A DNA stretch of 64,000 bases from Wohlfahrtiimonas sp. G9077 (GTDB lineage: Bacteria > Pseudomonadota > Gammaproteobacteria > Cardiobacteriales > Wohlfahrtiimonadaceae): positions 62,001 through 126,000 of the forward strand of contig NZ_NEFD01000002.1 in the NCBI RefSeq assembly GCF_002252155.1. The letters run 5' to 3'. Made by a program: the position numbers and the translations under genes. A model generated the notes under the pieces. The model did not search any database, had not been told where the DNA came from, and saw only the letters and a list, made by a program, of their open reading frames with translations. Each line of letters starts with the position of its first letter. Positions within the stretch are counted from its first letter, which is position 1. Below are positions 55,438 to 64,000 of this stretch, one piece after another.

Positions 55438-55460
55438 GCATTGCTTGAGTCAATGACACC

Positions 55461-55492
55461 AAAAAGCCTGAATCCTTGATTTGGGCTTTTTT
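55461..55492 (+). terminator. Terminator after the parvulin gene
   Basis: AAAAAGCCTGAATC pairs with GATTTGGGCTTTTT (two G-U pairs) around a CTT loop, followed by Ts. It separates the fab-yciB-bolA group from sohB. Confidence 0.85.
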
Positions 55493-55516
55493 ATTGAATA
55501 ACACAAGGAGCAGCGA

Positions 55517-56515
55517 GTGGATTTTTTAGCCAACTATTTTTTATTTTTCCTAAAGCTCACCACCATTGTTGTGGCATTGGTGATGATTTTGATTGTGCTT
55601 AAAAGTGGCCGTGATTTAAAAAAGAAAAAAGGGGAGATTCAGTTTGATGATCTCTCAGATGCTTTTGAAGAATTAAAAGCATCTTATCAAGATTTGATTG
55701 AGGATGAAGCGGCAGAGGATGCACAAAAGCCACAGAAAAAATGGTGGCAGTTTTGGAAAAAATCGCAAGAAACGGCCGATTCTGAGAAAAAACCACAACC
55801 TAAACTTTTTGTGATCGATTTTGATGGCGATACCGCTGCACACGCTGCACAAAACTTAAAGCAAGAAGTGAATGCCGTGCTCAGTGTGGCAAAAGCTGAG
55901 GATGAAGTGTTGGTGCGTTTGACAAGCCCAGGTGGCGTTGTGAATGGTTATGGTTTAGCCGCAGCGCAGCTTGAGCGCTTTTCAGCCAAACAACTCAATT
56001 TAACGGTTGCGGTGGATGAAGTGGCAGCCAGCGGCGGCTATTTAATGGCATGTGTGGCGGATCGCATTGTGGCGGCACCGTTTGCCATCATCGGTTCCAT
56101 TGGCGTTGTGGCGCAGTTGCCAAACTTTCATCGCTTATTGGAAAAATACAACATTGATTATGAGCAATTCACTGCCGGTAAATATAAACGCACCGTTACG
56201 ATGTTTGGCGAAAACACAGAAGAAGGGCGCGAGAAGTTCAAAGAAGAGCTAGAAGATGTGCATGTAATTTTCAAAGAGTATGTGGCCAAGCATCGCCCAC
56301 AAGTGGACATTGAGAAAATCGCCACGGGTGAACATTGGCTCGGTTCTCAAGCATTGAATTTAAACCTTGTGGATGCATTGCAAACCAGTGATGATTATTT
56401 ATTGTCGAAATTGACAGATTTTCGCGTGATTCATGTGGCGTATGTGGAGCGTAAAAGCCTACGCAGCGGCATGTTGAAGATGTTGGCGAAATTACAAGCG
56501 CGCTTTTCGTACTGA
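55517..56515 (+). CDS. sohB: Membrane-associated serine protease SohB
   Basis: S49-family protease anchored by an N-terminal helix (about residues 8-30). A charged linker containing KKWWQFWKK follows. The catalytic domain has S172 in AASGGYLMACVADRI and a likely base lysine at 222 or 224 in GKYKRTVTMFG. Length is 332 residues (E. coli SohB 349). It starts with GTG preceded by AAGGAG. priA begins 1 bp after its stop, so the pair is probably cotranscribed. Confidence 0.94.
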   Translation: MDFLANYFLFFLKLTTIVVALVMILIVLKSGRDLKKKKGEIQFDDLSDAFEELKASYQDLIEDEAAEDAQKPQKKWWQFWKKSQETADSEKKPQPKLFVIDFDGDTAAHAAQNLKQEVNAVLSVAKAEDEVLVRLTSPGGVVNGYGLAAAQLERFSAKQLNLTVAVDEVAASGGYLMACVADRIVAAPFAIIGSIGVVAQLPNFHRLLEKYNIDYEQFTAGKYKRTVTMFGENTEEGREKFKEELEDVHVIFKEYVAKHRPQVDIEKIATGEHWLGSQALNLNLVDALQTSDDYLLSKLTDFRVIHVAYVERKSLRSGMLKMLAKLQARFSY

Positions 56516-56516
56516 T

Positions 56517-58679
56517 ATGATTGTTCAAGTTGCGGTGCCATGCCCGCTGTATTCACTCTTTGATTATGAAATGGCGGTGGAAACTGTCCCGATTGGTCAT
56601 CGTGTGAATGTGCCTTTTGGTCCACGGCGCGTGGTGGGCATTGTGGTGGGCACGGTTGAAAAAAGTGAATATGATCGGCTCAAAACGGCAGAATGCTTGG
56701 ATGAATCTGCCGCGTTTACCGAGGATCTATTGCGCCTTGGGCAATGGATTGCCAACTATTATCATGCGCCCATTGGGCTTGTGTACCGCATGATGCTCCC
56801 ACAAAAGCTCCGTAAGCTTGAGCCCTATCAGCGCAGCGCCGTGACGCTTCTGACACTCAGTGAGCATTATCAAGCGTGGATGGCGAACAATGCAGGCAAA
56901 ACTGCAAAAGTGACGCTGTTAGAAACGCTCAGTCCTGTGGTGCCCATTGAACGCACAGCGTTTTTTAAAGCCCACAGTGCACTTAAATCCCATGAAAAAC
57001 TGTTGTTAGATGAAGGCGTCATCATTCATCAATCGGCGTATGCGCCAGCGGTGGATCACTCAAATCATGCCTTTCCTCCCTTGCCATATGTGCTTAATGC
57101 TGAGCAGCAAACGGCCGTCGATGCATTAAAACTCAAGGAATTTTCCACCACAGTATTAGAAGGCGTAACAGGCTCAGGGAAAACGGCTGTTTATTTAGAA
57201 TGGGTGAAAAAAGTCTTAGCCGCAGGGCAGCAGGTGCTGATTTTAGTGCCAGAAATTGGCCTAACGCCGCAATTCATTGAGCGCGTGGAACGCATTTTAA
57301 ACATTCCGTTTGTAGTGGTGCATTCTGAGGTCAATGAAACGCAAAAAATGGCAGCATGGGAAGCAGCGCGCCATCATACGGTGCCGTTGGTGATTGGTAC
57401 GCGCTCAGCGCTCTTTACGCCGTTTGATGATTTAGGGCTCATCATCATTGATGAAGAGCATGATGGCTCTTATCGTCAGCGTGATACGGTGCGTTACTCT
57501 GCTCATGATGCTGCCATTACGCGTGCCCATTTTTTAAAGATTCCCATTATGCTCGGTTCAGCGACACCCATTTTAGAAACGGTGAATAATGTGGCACGCG
57601 GACGTTATCAGCATCTATCCTTAGCTTCGCGAGCAAAAGGTGCACCGCCAAAATGGTCAGTTGTGGACATGAATGAAGCGATGGTGATGGATGGCTTGTC
57701 CTCTGAGCTGTTAGATGCCATTGAAGAGACATTAGCGCGCAAAGAGCAGGTGATCATTTATATCAATCGTCGTGGTTATTCGCCTGTGTTGATGTGTGAA
57801 TCCTGCGGTTGGGTGCCAGAGTGTACGGCATGCCAATATCGTTTGACGGTGTACCGAAAATCCCACAGTTTGCGCTGCCATCATTGTGGGCACCGTGAAC
57901 GTTTACCGCAGACGTGTCCATCGTGTGACAGCCATCTGTTAAAAATGATGGGGCAAGGCACGGAGCGCATTGAAAAAGCATTGTCTGATGCATTTCCGCG
58001 GGCGAATGTGGTGCGTTTTGATCGTGATCAGCTGCGCACAAAAAATGCCTTTGCGGCGGCTGTGAATGATGTGATCGATGGCACAGCAGACATCATCATC
58101 GGCACACAAATGATTGCGAAAGGTCATGACTTTGCAAAAGTGACCTTGGTGGGCATGCTGGATATTGATGGCATTTTGTATTCGTCTGACTTTCGTGCGG
58201 AAGAGAAATTGGCGCAAACGTTAATGCAAGTCTCAGGCAGAGCAGGGCGCGATGTGTCTCATGGCCGCGTGATGATTCAAACCCATTTTCCTGATCATGC
58301 ACTGTTTACAGAGCTTGCGAAAGTGGGGTATGGCAAATTTGCCAAAACTTTATTGGCGCAGCGTGAAGACTTTGAGTTTCCACCTTTTGCCCATCAAGCA
58401 TTGTTTCAGGTGGAAGGGGTGAATGAAGCTGAAACATTGCGGCGCTTTGAAGCATTGATGGCCTTCATTGAAGGGCAAAATTGCCCCATCACCATCACGC
58501 CCGTTTATCCGAATGCTTTGTCAAAACGGCAGAATTTTTATCGTTTTTATGTGGTGCTGCAAAGTGCGGATCGTCGAGTGCTGCATCAATGGATTGATTA
58601 TGTGATGGCGGTGGCGGCTCAGCAGTTGCCCAGCCACATTCGCCATTTTTGTGAGATTGATCCTTGGGATTTTGATTAG
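56517..58679 (+). CDS. priA: Primosomal replication restart helicase PriA
   Basis: 3'-5' helicase that reloads the replisome at stalled forks. An N-terminal 3'BD domain is followed by Walker A GVTGSGKT (216-223), DEEH (312-315) with SYRQRDTVRYSAHDAA, and two zinc sites from C427 (CESCGW, CTAC, CHHCGH, CPSC). The RAEEKLAQTLMQVSGRAGR motif VI is intact. Length is 720 residues (E. coli 732). It follows sohB by 1 bp and overlaps the slp-like gene tail-to-tail by 4 bp. Confidence 0.97.
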   Translation: MIVQVAVPCPLYSLFDYEMAVETVPIGHRVNVPFGPRRVVGIVVGTVEKSEYDRLKTAECLDESAAFTEDLLRLGQWIANYYHAPIGLVYRMMLPQKLRKLEPYQRSAVTLLTLSEHYQAWMANNAGKTAKVTLLETLSPVVPIERTAFFKAHSALKSHEKLLLDEGVIIHQSAYAPAVDHSNHAFPPLPYVLNAEQQTAVDALKLKEFSTTVLEGVTGSGKTAVYLEWVKKVLAAGQQVLILVPEIGLTPQFIERVERILNIPFVVVHSEVNETQKMAAWEAARHHTVPLVIGTRSALFTPFDDLGLIIIDEEHDGSYRQRDTVRYSAHDAAITRAHFLKIPIMLGSATPILETVNNVARGRYQHLSLASRAKGAPPKWSVVDMNEAMVMDGLSSELLDAIEETLARKEQVIIYINRRGYSPVLMCESCGWVPECTACQYRLTVYRKSHSLRCHHCGHRERLPQTCPSCDSHLLKMMGQGTERIEKALSDAFPRANVVRFDRDQLRTKNAFAAAVNDVIDGTADIIIGTQMIAKGHDFAKVTLVGMLDIDGILYSSDFRAEEKLAQTLMQVSGRAGRDVSHGRVMIQTHFPDHALFTELAKVGYGKFAKTLLAQREDFEFPPFAHQALFQVEGVNEAETLRRFEALMAFIEGQNCPITITPVYPNALSKRQNFYRFYVVLQSADRRVLHQWIDYVMAVAAQQLPSHIRHFCEIDPWDFD

Positions 58680-59191
58680 TTGTACCAAGGGCGATAATAG
58701 CGCGGCCCAAAACGTGGACCCCAAAGCCAAGGATCATCATCCCAAGGTTCAAAGCGTTGATTGGTCCATGTGCGGTAATCATCGGCGGTCATCTCGATAA
58801 TTGTCATCGGGTTGCCGGCAATGTCCAGTGATTGCACTTCTTTAACAGGGCCAAGTGCTGCTAAGCGATCGCCAATGGTGAGATCATAAAAGTTGATTTG
58901 CACAGACATTGGAATGTTCACAAAAATGCGTGCATTTTGTTGATTGGTGCCGGCTTCTGGATAACCTGAAACATTGATGTGCCGTGCCACAAGCTCAATT
59001 TGTCGCTTAGTGCGATCAATGGTGATGATCTGCCCGCCAAGATAAGCCATTTGTCCGATCACCTCTTTTTTCGGGAGATCAGCGATCGCCTCATAACGCA
59101 GTGCATTGCTTGCATTTGCTTGATTGACTAAGAAATTTGAAGCACAGCCTTGTAAGAGTAATAGGGTTGCGATGAGCCAATATTTTTTCAT
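58676..59191 (-). CDS. Slp family outer-membrane lipoprotein
   Basis: A 171-residue lipoprotein of the Slp (starvation-inducible) family. The lipobox is LLQGC with Cys16. Family segments include VIGQMAYLGGQIITI, RIFVNIP and GDRLAALGPVKEVQ. The C-terminus is rich in Trp, Pro, Arg and Tyr (DDPWLWGPRFGPRYYRPWY). It is a single gene convergent with priA. Its role in the envelope is unknown. Confidence 0.9.
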   Translation of the reverse strand: MKKYWLIATLLLLQGCASNFLVNQANASNALRYEAIADLPKKEVIGQMAYLGGQIITIDRTKRQIELVARHINVSGYPEAGTNQQNARIFVNIPMSVQINFYDLTIGDRLAALGPVKEVQSLDIAGNPMTIIEMTADDYRTWTNQRFEPWDDDPWLWGPRFGPRYYRPWYN

Positions 59192-59304
59192 GCTGTCACC
59201 TTATGAATCAATTCATGAGAGAATTCCATCATAGCAAATTTATGCAAAAAACGGCGTCAATGGTATAGTGATGCGTTTAAAATTCTAACAATCATGCACA
59301 AACT

Positions 59305-59901
59305 ATGAGAAACGAACCATCAAACCACACAAATAGAAGACCATACAATCAACGCTCAAATCGCACAACTTATGGGCAAAATAGACGCACTTCGCCACCA
59401 GTAAAGCCTAAACGCTTGCTGAGCAATGCATTAAAAATGATTTATTATCTTTGTGCATTCGCTGTGACAAGTGCGGGCGTTTACACCTTTTATGTTCAAT
59501 ATGGCATCATATGGCTACCGATTGTGTATGGCGTTGCGAGCGTCATTACGCTGATTTTATACGCAAAAGATAAGAAAGCAGCACGCACAGAACAATGGCG
59601 CGTGGCAGAAAATACACTGCATCTTTTTGAGTTATTCGGTGGTTGGGTGACAGCATTTTGGGCGCAATGGTTTTATCGCCATAAAACTCGCAAGGTGAGT
59701 TATCAAGTGGTGTTTTGGGGCATTGTGACATTGCATTTACTGTTTTGGTCAGACGTTTTATTCTTTAAAATGCAAGGCATTCAAACCATCGTGGAATTTG
59801 TGAATCTCAATTTGCCGGAAAATTTACGTGTGTGGGAAAAGCAACCGGCGCAAGGTTATGAATTTTCGATGCCTAATGGCACCATTGAATGGGCGAAGTG
59901 A
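59305..59901 (+). CDS. DUF1294 membrane protein
   Basis: A 198-residue protein with a basic, Asn/Arg-rich N-terminal tail (residues 1-38), then two or three membrane helices and the DUF1294 signature YAKDKKAARTEQWRVAENTL, LFELFGGWVTAFWAQ and HKTRKVSYQVVFW. Many DUF1294 proteins carry an N-terminal cold-shock domain; this one does not, but the basic tail might bind nucleic acid instead. Its stop abuts the coaX stop on the other strand with no gap (a shared TGATCA). Function is unknown. Confidence 0.85.
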   Translation: MRNEPSNHTNRRPYNQRSNRTTYGQNRRTSPPVKPKRLLSNALKMIYYLCAFAVTSAGVYTFYVQYGIIWLPIVYGVASVITLILYAKDKKAARTEQWRVAENTLHLFELFGGWVTAFWAQWFYRHKTRKVSYQVVFWGIVTLHLLFWSDVLFFKMQGIQTIVEFVNLNLPENLRVWEKQPAQGYEFSMPNGTIEWAK

Positions 59902-60645
59902 TCACGCCTCTTCAAAGCGCACTAAACCTTCGAGCACTAAATGCTTATGAACATAAAACTGCGTATTTGGTGGCAATACAGGCGTCAGAATGGATTTAAG
60001 CCATTCTGCGCGGCCACCGGATAAAATGATCGCCTCGATGTGGGGCAGTGTTTGATACAGCGCGAGCACTGAGCCCACAATCGCGTAATGAATGCCTGAA
60101 GAGATGCATAAGCTTGTATTGTGCCCTAATTCACTGGTGTACGGTAAATCTGTAATGTCGCGAATCGCCGTATCTTTAATGAGGGCATCACGTAGGGATT
60201 TAATGCCAGGCAAAATCATGCCGCCTTCAAATTCCCCTTCAGCAGTTAAATGATCCACCGTAAGCGCTGTGCCCAAATCAATCACCAAAGAAGATTGATG
60301 ATAGAGATCCCAAGCGGCAATGAGAGCCAGCCAACGATCCACGCCAAGTGCTTTCGGCTCATAATAAGTATTCGTAACGCCAAGGGCAGAGGCTTGTGAT
60401 GTTGCAATCACAGGCTCTAAATCCGTATTCTCTTTGAGGATTTCCACAAGCAGATGCAGGCGCTCTTTTTGCGTGACGGAAGCAATTTTAATGTTGTCCG
60501 GCTTAGGATACGCCTCAAAAAGCTGCGGAATGAACGTCGGCAGCGCCGCATAATCTAAAAATTGATGATCCGATAACCCATTTGCCTCATCATATAAGGC
60601 GAATTTAATGCAAGTGTTACCACAATCAAACAGAAATTTAGGCAT
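59902..60645 (-). CDS. coaX: Type III pantothenate kinase
   Basis: First step of coenzyme A synthesis. The acetate-kinase-like fold shows LFDCGNTCIKFALYD at the start, ALGVDRWLALIAAWDL, and the VIDLGTALTVDHLTAEGEFE segment followed by GGMILPGIKSL, all CoaX hallmarks. I choose ATG 60645 (247 residues), which overlaps the birA stop by 8 bp. An upstream in-frame extension inside birA is rejected. The birA-coaX pair is common in Gammaproteobacteria that use CoaX instead of CoaA. Confidence 0.95.
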   Translation of the reverse strand: MPKFLFDCGNTCIKFALYDEANGLSDHQFLDYAALPTFIPQLFEAYPKPDNIKIASVTQKERLHLLVEILKENTDLEPVIATSQASALGVTNTYYEPKALGVDRWLALIAAWDLYHQSSLVIDLGTALTVDHLTAEGEFEGGMILPGIKSLRDALIKDTAIRDITDLPYTSELGHNTSLCISSGIHYAIVGSVLALYQTLPHIEAIILSGGRAEWLKSILTPVLPPNTQFYVHKHLVLEGLVRFEEA

Positions 60646-61597
60646 AGGCACGCAGCGAAAGCTCTCCGGAAAAATAGTGCGAAACAGTATCATCTTCATG
60701 CTGAATCAGAAGCGCACCGTTATCTGCAATGCCCACTTCTGTCCCAATAATTTCGCGAAGTGGAGAAAACAGGCGCACTTTTTGATGATACAGGGCGCTG
60801 TTGTGATTCCATTGCTCAACAATATTGGGCACATTGAAGGACTCATAATCATCTCTGAGTTTAGAGATGATCTCAATAAAATCAACAATAATTTGATTGC
60901 GGTCTAAAGAGTGACCAAGCACTTCATAAATGGAAGTGGGGCGATTTTGTGTCACGCTGTCATCGGCCAGCGGTAAGTTATTGAGACCAATGCCAATGAT
61001 CATCTCCACATCGTGCTCTGATCTTGCGTGCGTTTCGATCAAAATCCCCGCCAATTTTGCGCCATCGACCCAAATGTCATTCGGCCATTTGATTTTCGCG
61101 GGCACATTTTGGCGCTGTAAATATTCCACCAATTGAATGCCAAGGGCAGGGCTAAAGCTTGTGAGATTGGCAAGGGCTTGGGCTTTAAATTGGATGCGCA
61201 TCGAAAAATAGAGATTGCGCGCTAAAGGGGAAATCCACACTTTGCCATTGCGACCGCGACCTTGCGATTGCATCTCGCTGACCATCACCAGTGATTGATT
61301 GAGGGGTAATTTTGCAATCTCTTCATTGGTGGAACCGACATCTAACAGCACAATGACATCGTCAATGGTGCCAGAAGGCAAGCGGCTTAAAATCGCATCA
61401 CGATTTAAAGGAATGTAGGGAAAACGCGCTTTATAACCTTGTCGGCCAATGGTTTCAACAAGGTGGCTCGTTTTGAGCTCATTGATGGCTTTCCAAATGG
61501 CTTGGCGCGTCACATTAAAGCGCTGCGCTAAGGCTTCGCCACTGTGTAATTCGCCGGTTTGAAGCAAATAAAAGAGTTCTTTTGCAAGTGGGGACAT
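60638..61597 (-). CDS. birA: Bifunctional biotin-protein ligase / biotin operon repressor BirA
   Basis: Attaches biotin to acyl carrier subunits and, through its N-terminal winged helix, can repress biotin genes. The DNA-binding part (residues about 1-60) includes GEALAQRFNVTRQAIWKAIN. The ligase domain has the GRGRNGKVW biotinyl-AMP loop and KIKWPNDIWVDGAKLAGILI. I choose ATG 61597 (319 residues); TTG 61615 is in frame but has no better ribosome site. It is downstream of the small membrane peptide gene, separated by a terminator. Confidence 0.95.
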   Translation of the reverse strand: MSPLAKELFYLLQTGELHSGEALAQRFNVTRQAIWKAINELKTSHLVETIGRQGYKARFPYIPLNRDAILSRLPSGTIDDVIVLLDVGSTNEEIAKLPLNQSLVMVSEMQSQGRGRNGKVWISPLARNLYFSMRIQFKAQALANLTSFSPALGIQLVEYLQRQNVPAKIKWPNDIWVDGAKLAGILIETHARSEHDVEMIIGIGLNNLPLADDSVTQNRPTSIYEVLGHSLDRNQIIVDFIEIISKLRDDYESFNVPNIVEQWNHNSALYHQKVRLFSPLREIIGTEVGIADNGALLIQHEDDTVSHYFSGELSLRAYA

Positions 61598-61611
61598 AAA
61601 TTTTTCTACAG

Positions 61612-61645
61612 TCAATAAAAGAAAAAAGTGCCAACAAGCACTTTT
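61612..61645 (-). terminator. Terminator after the small membrane-peptide gene
   Basis: On the minus strand AAAAGTGC pairs with GCACTTTT around TTGTTG and is followed by TTCTTTTATT. It lies between the 32-codon gene and birA. Confidence 0.75.
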
Positions 61646-61666
61646 CTCTGTGTCACTACATCTGTC

Positions 61667-61765
61667 TTAGCTGAAGAAAACTACAGAAAAAACAGCGATA
61701 TAACCAACAATACATAGCGTCCAAATAATGGTAAGAGGTAATTGGTTTTCAATAAATTTCATCAT
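61667..61765 (-). CDS. Small single-pass membrane protein (32 aa)
   Basis: I do not recognise this peptide. It has a short charged N-terminus (MMKFIENQLP) and one hydrophobic segment (residues about 11-31), so a single membrane pass is likely. Evidence that it is translated: a strong GGAGG just upstream, 4 bases from the first ATG and 7 from the second, and an intrinsic terminator 22 bp after the stop. It lies 22 bp downstream of the aminotransferase gene and is probably the last gene of that transcript. Function is unknown; small membrane peptides often regulate larger membrane proteins. Confidence 0.65.
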   Translation of the reverse strand: MMKFIENQLPLTIIWTLCIVGYIAVFSVVFFS

Positions 61766-61787
61766 ACATCCTCCGATGCCATAAGCG

Positions 61788-62990
61788 TTATAAAACTTTG
61801 ATAATAGCATGCGCTGCTAATGTTATATTATACTCGTTTAAGGCGGCAATACAAATTCTGCCCGTATCTAAGATGTATAGACCTTCTTCACTGCGCAGCT
61901 TTTCTGCTTGCGCTTTTGTTAAGCCTGAATAGCTGAACATGCCTTGTTGGGCTTTAATGAAGCTGAAATCTTTTTTCGTTTGACCTTGATTGAGCAGTGC
62001 CACAAATTTTTCACGCATGGCGTGAATGCGTTGGCGCATTTCGCTCAGTTCATCAAACCATTCTTGGCGAAGGGTCGGATTGCTCAATACGTGACCCACG
62101 ATTGCCGCGCCAAATGCAGGTGGAGATGAGTAGTTTGCACGCACCATTTTTTTCAATTGTGAGGTGACGCGCACTTGCTCATCACTCGATGTGGTCACCA
62201 CAGACAATGCACCGACGCGCTCGCCATATAAGGAGAAGGATTTAGAAAATGAGTTGGCGATCAATACAGGTAAACCTGCATTGGTCATGATGTGGATTGC
62301 TTTGGCATCTTCTTCAACGCCTTTGGCAAAACCTTGATATGCCATGTCTAAAAACGGAATCAACTCTTTTTCTTTGATGAGCTGAGCAAGCGCTGTCCAC
62401 TGTGCTTCATTTAAATCTGCACCGGTTGGGTTATGGCAACATGCATGTAAAATTAAGATGTCATTTTTTGGCAATGTTTTGCAGTAATCCACCATGGCTT
62501 CAAAATTTACGCCGCCTGTGGCTTCATCAAAATAAGGGTAAGCTTTAACCGTAAAACCTGCCCCTTTAAAGATGGCTTTATGATTGTCCCACGTTGGGTC
62601 AGACACATGCACGGTTGGCAATTTGTCTTTAAACAATTGGCTTAAGAAATCTGCGCCCACTTTTAATGCGCCTGTGCCACCTAAGGTTTGCACAGTGGCT
62701 AAGCGGTTTTCTGCAATCACAGAATGATGCTCTTGAAACAACAAACGCTGAACAGATAAGTTATACGTTTGTAAACCATGCATTGGCAAATAGATGTGTG
62801 GTTTTTCTTCTGCAAAAAGCGCCGCTTGGGCTTTTTTCACCACATTAAGCACTGGCACTTTTCCATTTTCATCGGCATAAATACCGATGGTGAGGTTAAT
62901 TTTATCCTCGCGTGGATCTTGTTTGAATTTTTCCACCAATCCTAAAATGGGATCATCTGGTGCCAATACAACATCATTGAAAACGCTCAT
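61788..62990 (-). CDS. Aromatic/aspartate aminotransferase (class I)
   Basis: PLP-dependent transaminase of the AspC/TyrB family, 400 residues (E. coli 396-397). The PLP lysine is K250 in NSFSKSFSLYGERVGA. Other active-site residues are N187 (CCHNPTG), D215 and Y218 (PFLDMAYQG). Translation starts at ATG 62990 with AAGGAAA upstream. The sequence does not settle AspC versus TyrB. It lies 33 bp downstream of the permease gene and just upstream of the 32-codon gene, so all three may be one transcript. Confidence 0.92.
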   Translation of the reverse strand: MSVFNDVVLAPDDPILGLVEKFKQDPREDKINLTIGIYADENGKVPVLNVVKKAQAALFAEEKPHIYLPMHGLQTYNLSVQRLLFQEHHSVIAENRLATVQTLGGTGALKVGADFLSQLFKDKLPTVHVSDPTWDNHKAIFKGAGFTVKAYPYFDEATGGVNFEAMVDYCKTLPKNDILILHACCHNPTGADLNEAQWTALAQLIKEKELIPFLDMAYQGFAKGVEEDAKAIHIMTNAGLPVLIANSFSKSFSLYGERVGALSVVTTSSDEQVRVTSQLKKMVRANYSSPPAFGAAIVGHVLSNPTLRQEWFDELSEMRQRIHAMREKFVALLNQGQTKKDFSFIKAQQGMFSYSGLTKAQAEKLRSEEGLYILDTGRICIAALNEYNITLAAHAIIKVL

Positions 62991-63023
62991 ATCGATTTCC
63001 TTATTAATAAACATCGTGAGATT

Positions 63024-64000
63024 TTACGAAAGCGGCCACACCCACAATAATGTTGGTGTAACGGTGATAAGAATTAATATATCTAAAATTAAGCCAACAC
63101 GCCAATAATCGCCAAATTGATAACCGGCAGGCCCCATCACTAAGGTGTTTGAATGATGGCCAATGGGTGTATTGAAGGTGCAAGAGCTCGCAATGGCAAT
63201 GCCCATCAAATAAGCATCGGGATTGTGACCAAGCTGTTGAGAAACGCCATAGGCAATCGGGCACATGATCATTGCAGCAGCTGAGTTGTTGATGATGTCC
63301 GTCATCGCTAAGGTGATGACTAAAATGGCACCGAGAATGAAAATGTCTGGTAGATCACCAATCAAACCCACCAATTTCGCGGCCAAGATTTCTGTGGCGC
63401 CCGTTTGTTGAAGGGCAGCGCCCACTGTAATGAAACAGCCTAATAACATGATTAAAGGACCTTCTTGGCTGCGGTACACATCGCGAATGGGTAACAGTTT
63501 GAAGATCACCAATAAAAAGACCGCCAATGGAAAGCTGATTTGTGGTGGCAATGTTTGTGTGGCCACCAAAATGATGGAAGCTGTGAAGATGAGCAAAGTT
63601 GGCATTAAGCGGTAAGAGGCTTTGAGGCTAATGTCGCGCTCAGCCAATGGAAAGCAGCCTAAATAACGCAAAGTGTCTGGCAATTCATCGGCATGACCTT
63701 GCACTAACAGCACATCGCCCACTTTTAATGTGATGCGGCTAAAGCGTTTACGGATGTTTTCACCTTGACGGGCAACACCAATGACATTGAGGCCATATTT
63801 TTCTCTAAACTGAAGGTCAGATAAGGTGTGATCCGCCATGCGCGAGCCAGGGTTGATCACCACTTCAAGCACTTCTAATTTATCGTGGGGAATGTTTTTA
63901 TTGGCGCTGCTGCGTGTGAGATTGAGCCCTGTTAATAACTCTAATTGCTTGAGTTCTTCAGGTTGCCCTTCAAGCAATAATGTGTCGTTGGCGCGAATCA
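63024..64000 (-). CDS. SLC13/DASS-family permease with RCK_C domain (5' truncated)
   Basis: Integral membrane transporter; the frame is open to the right edge, so the N-terminal half is missing. The visible part begins inside one RCK_C (TrkA-C) domain (RANDTLLLEG), continues through a second (LEVLEVVINPGSRMADHTLS to VGDVLLVQGHADEL), and then has about seven membrane helices with the SLC13 signature TDIINNSAAAMIMCPIA and SCTFNTPIGHHSNTLVMGPA. Such proteins carry dicarboxylates, sulfate or related anions; the substrate here is unknown. The TTG at 63977 is an internal leucine, not a start. Confidence 0.9.
   Translation of the reverse strand, partial: IRANDTLLLEGQPEELKQLELLTGLNLTRSSANKNIPHDKLEVLEVVINPGSRMADHTLSDLQFREKYGLNVIGVARQGENIRKRFSRITLKVGDVLLVQGHADELPDTLRYLGCFPLAERDISLKASYRLMPTLLIFTASIILVATQTLPPQISFPLAVFLLVIFKLLPIRDVYRSQEGPLIMLLGCFITVGAALQQTGATEILAAKLVGLIGDLPDIFILGAILVITLAMTDIINNSAAAMIMCPIAYGVSQQLGHNPDAYLMGIAIASSCTFNTPIGHHSNTLVMGPAGYQFGDYWRVGLILDILILITVTPTLLWVWPLS

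Noticed and set aside
1-64000. Insertion sequences, prophage, CRISPR arrays, toxin-antitoxin pairs, tRNA or rRNA genes
   Set aside because: I looked for transposase, integrase, repeat-spacer and cloverleaf patterns and saw none. Base composition and codon use look even across the window.

Overview
The window is a continuous, gene-dense stretch of a bacterial chromosome, moderately AT-rich. The proteins are gammaproteobacterial in type: RpoB, RpoC, GyrA, RoxA, TcdA, YceD-RpmF-PlsX-FabH-FabD, UbiH/UbiI, ZapA, SohB and Slp. The look resembles Cardiobacteriales-type genera (for example Wohlfahrtiimonas or Ignatzschineria), but that placement is an impression, not a demonstration. I see no rRNA, tRNA, insertion sequence, prophage or CRISPR array. 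The first gene (rpoB) and the last (an SLC13/RCK permease) are cut by the window edges.

Layout. 1-9.1 kb holds rpoB (5' truncated), rpoC, a terminator, nusB and pilU. 9.1-20.9 kb holds tcdA, a convergent ialB-family gene, gmk-rpoZ-spoT, an orphan CHASE2 sensor kinase, roxA, a DUF192 gene, rpsO, pnp and an unlisted 57-codon cysteine-rich gene. 20.9-29.0 kb is almost all on the minus strand: acuI-like, rppH, cysZ, mipA, two bacterioferritin genes, a 596-bp gap, a Sel1-repeat lipoprotein, and a two-gene c-type cytochrome operon (TsdA-type thiosulfate dehydrogenase plus a triheme cytochrome). 29.3-34.3 kb is a divergent haem-uptake operon (TonB receptor, hmuT, hmuU, hmuV). 34.4-41.9 kb carries gyrA, marC, a MATE exporter, nnr-tsaE and a lipoprotein. 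42-50 kb is a tight plus-strand run: mrp, dcd, map, ubiH, ubiI, a coiled-coil gene, zapA, a HIT gene, yihY, ycgN, moaC. 50-58.7 kb holds yceD-rpmF-plsX-fabH-fabD-yciB-bolA-parvulin, then sohB-priA. 58.7-64 kb holds an Slp lipoprotein, a DUF1294 protein, birA-coaX, a 32-codon membrane peptide gene, an aromatic/aspartate aminotransferase and the SLC13 permease.

How it works together. Most of the window is housekeeping: transcription, RNA decay, ppGpp, fatty-acid and ubiquinone synthesis, replication restart, cofactors. The accessory theme is iron and haem between about 24 and 34 kb: iron storage, haem import, and two cytochromes with five haem-c sites in total.

The best undescribed candidates are small. 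A roughly 83-nt minus-strand RNA (about 25472-25554) has a consensus-like extended -10 promoter, a 5' hairpin, two anti-Shine-Dalgarno CCUCC motifs and a strong intrinsic terminator; ten of its bases complement the ribosome-binding site of the nearby tsdA gene. The two bacterioferritins show complementary loss of ferroxidase and haem ligands. Two short genes, 57 and 32 codons, have their own translation signals and terminators. I found no large novel defence or biosynthetic system.
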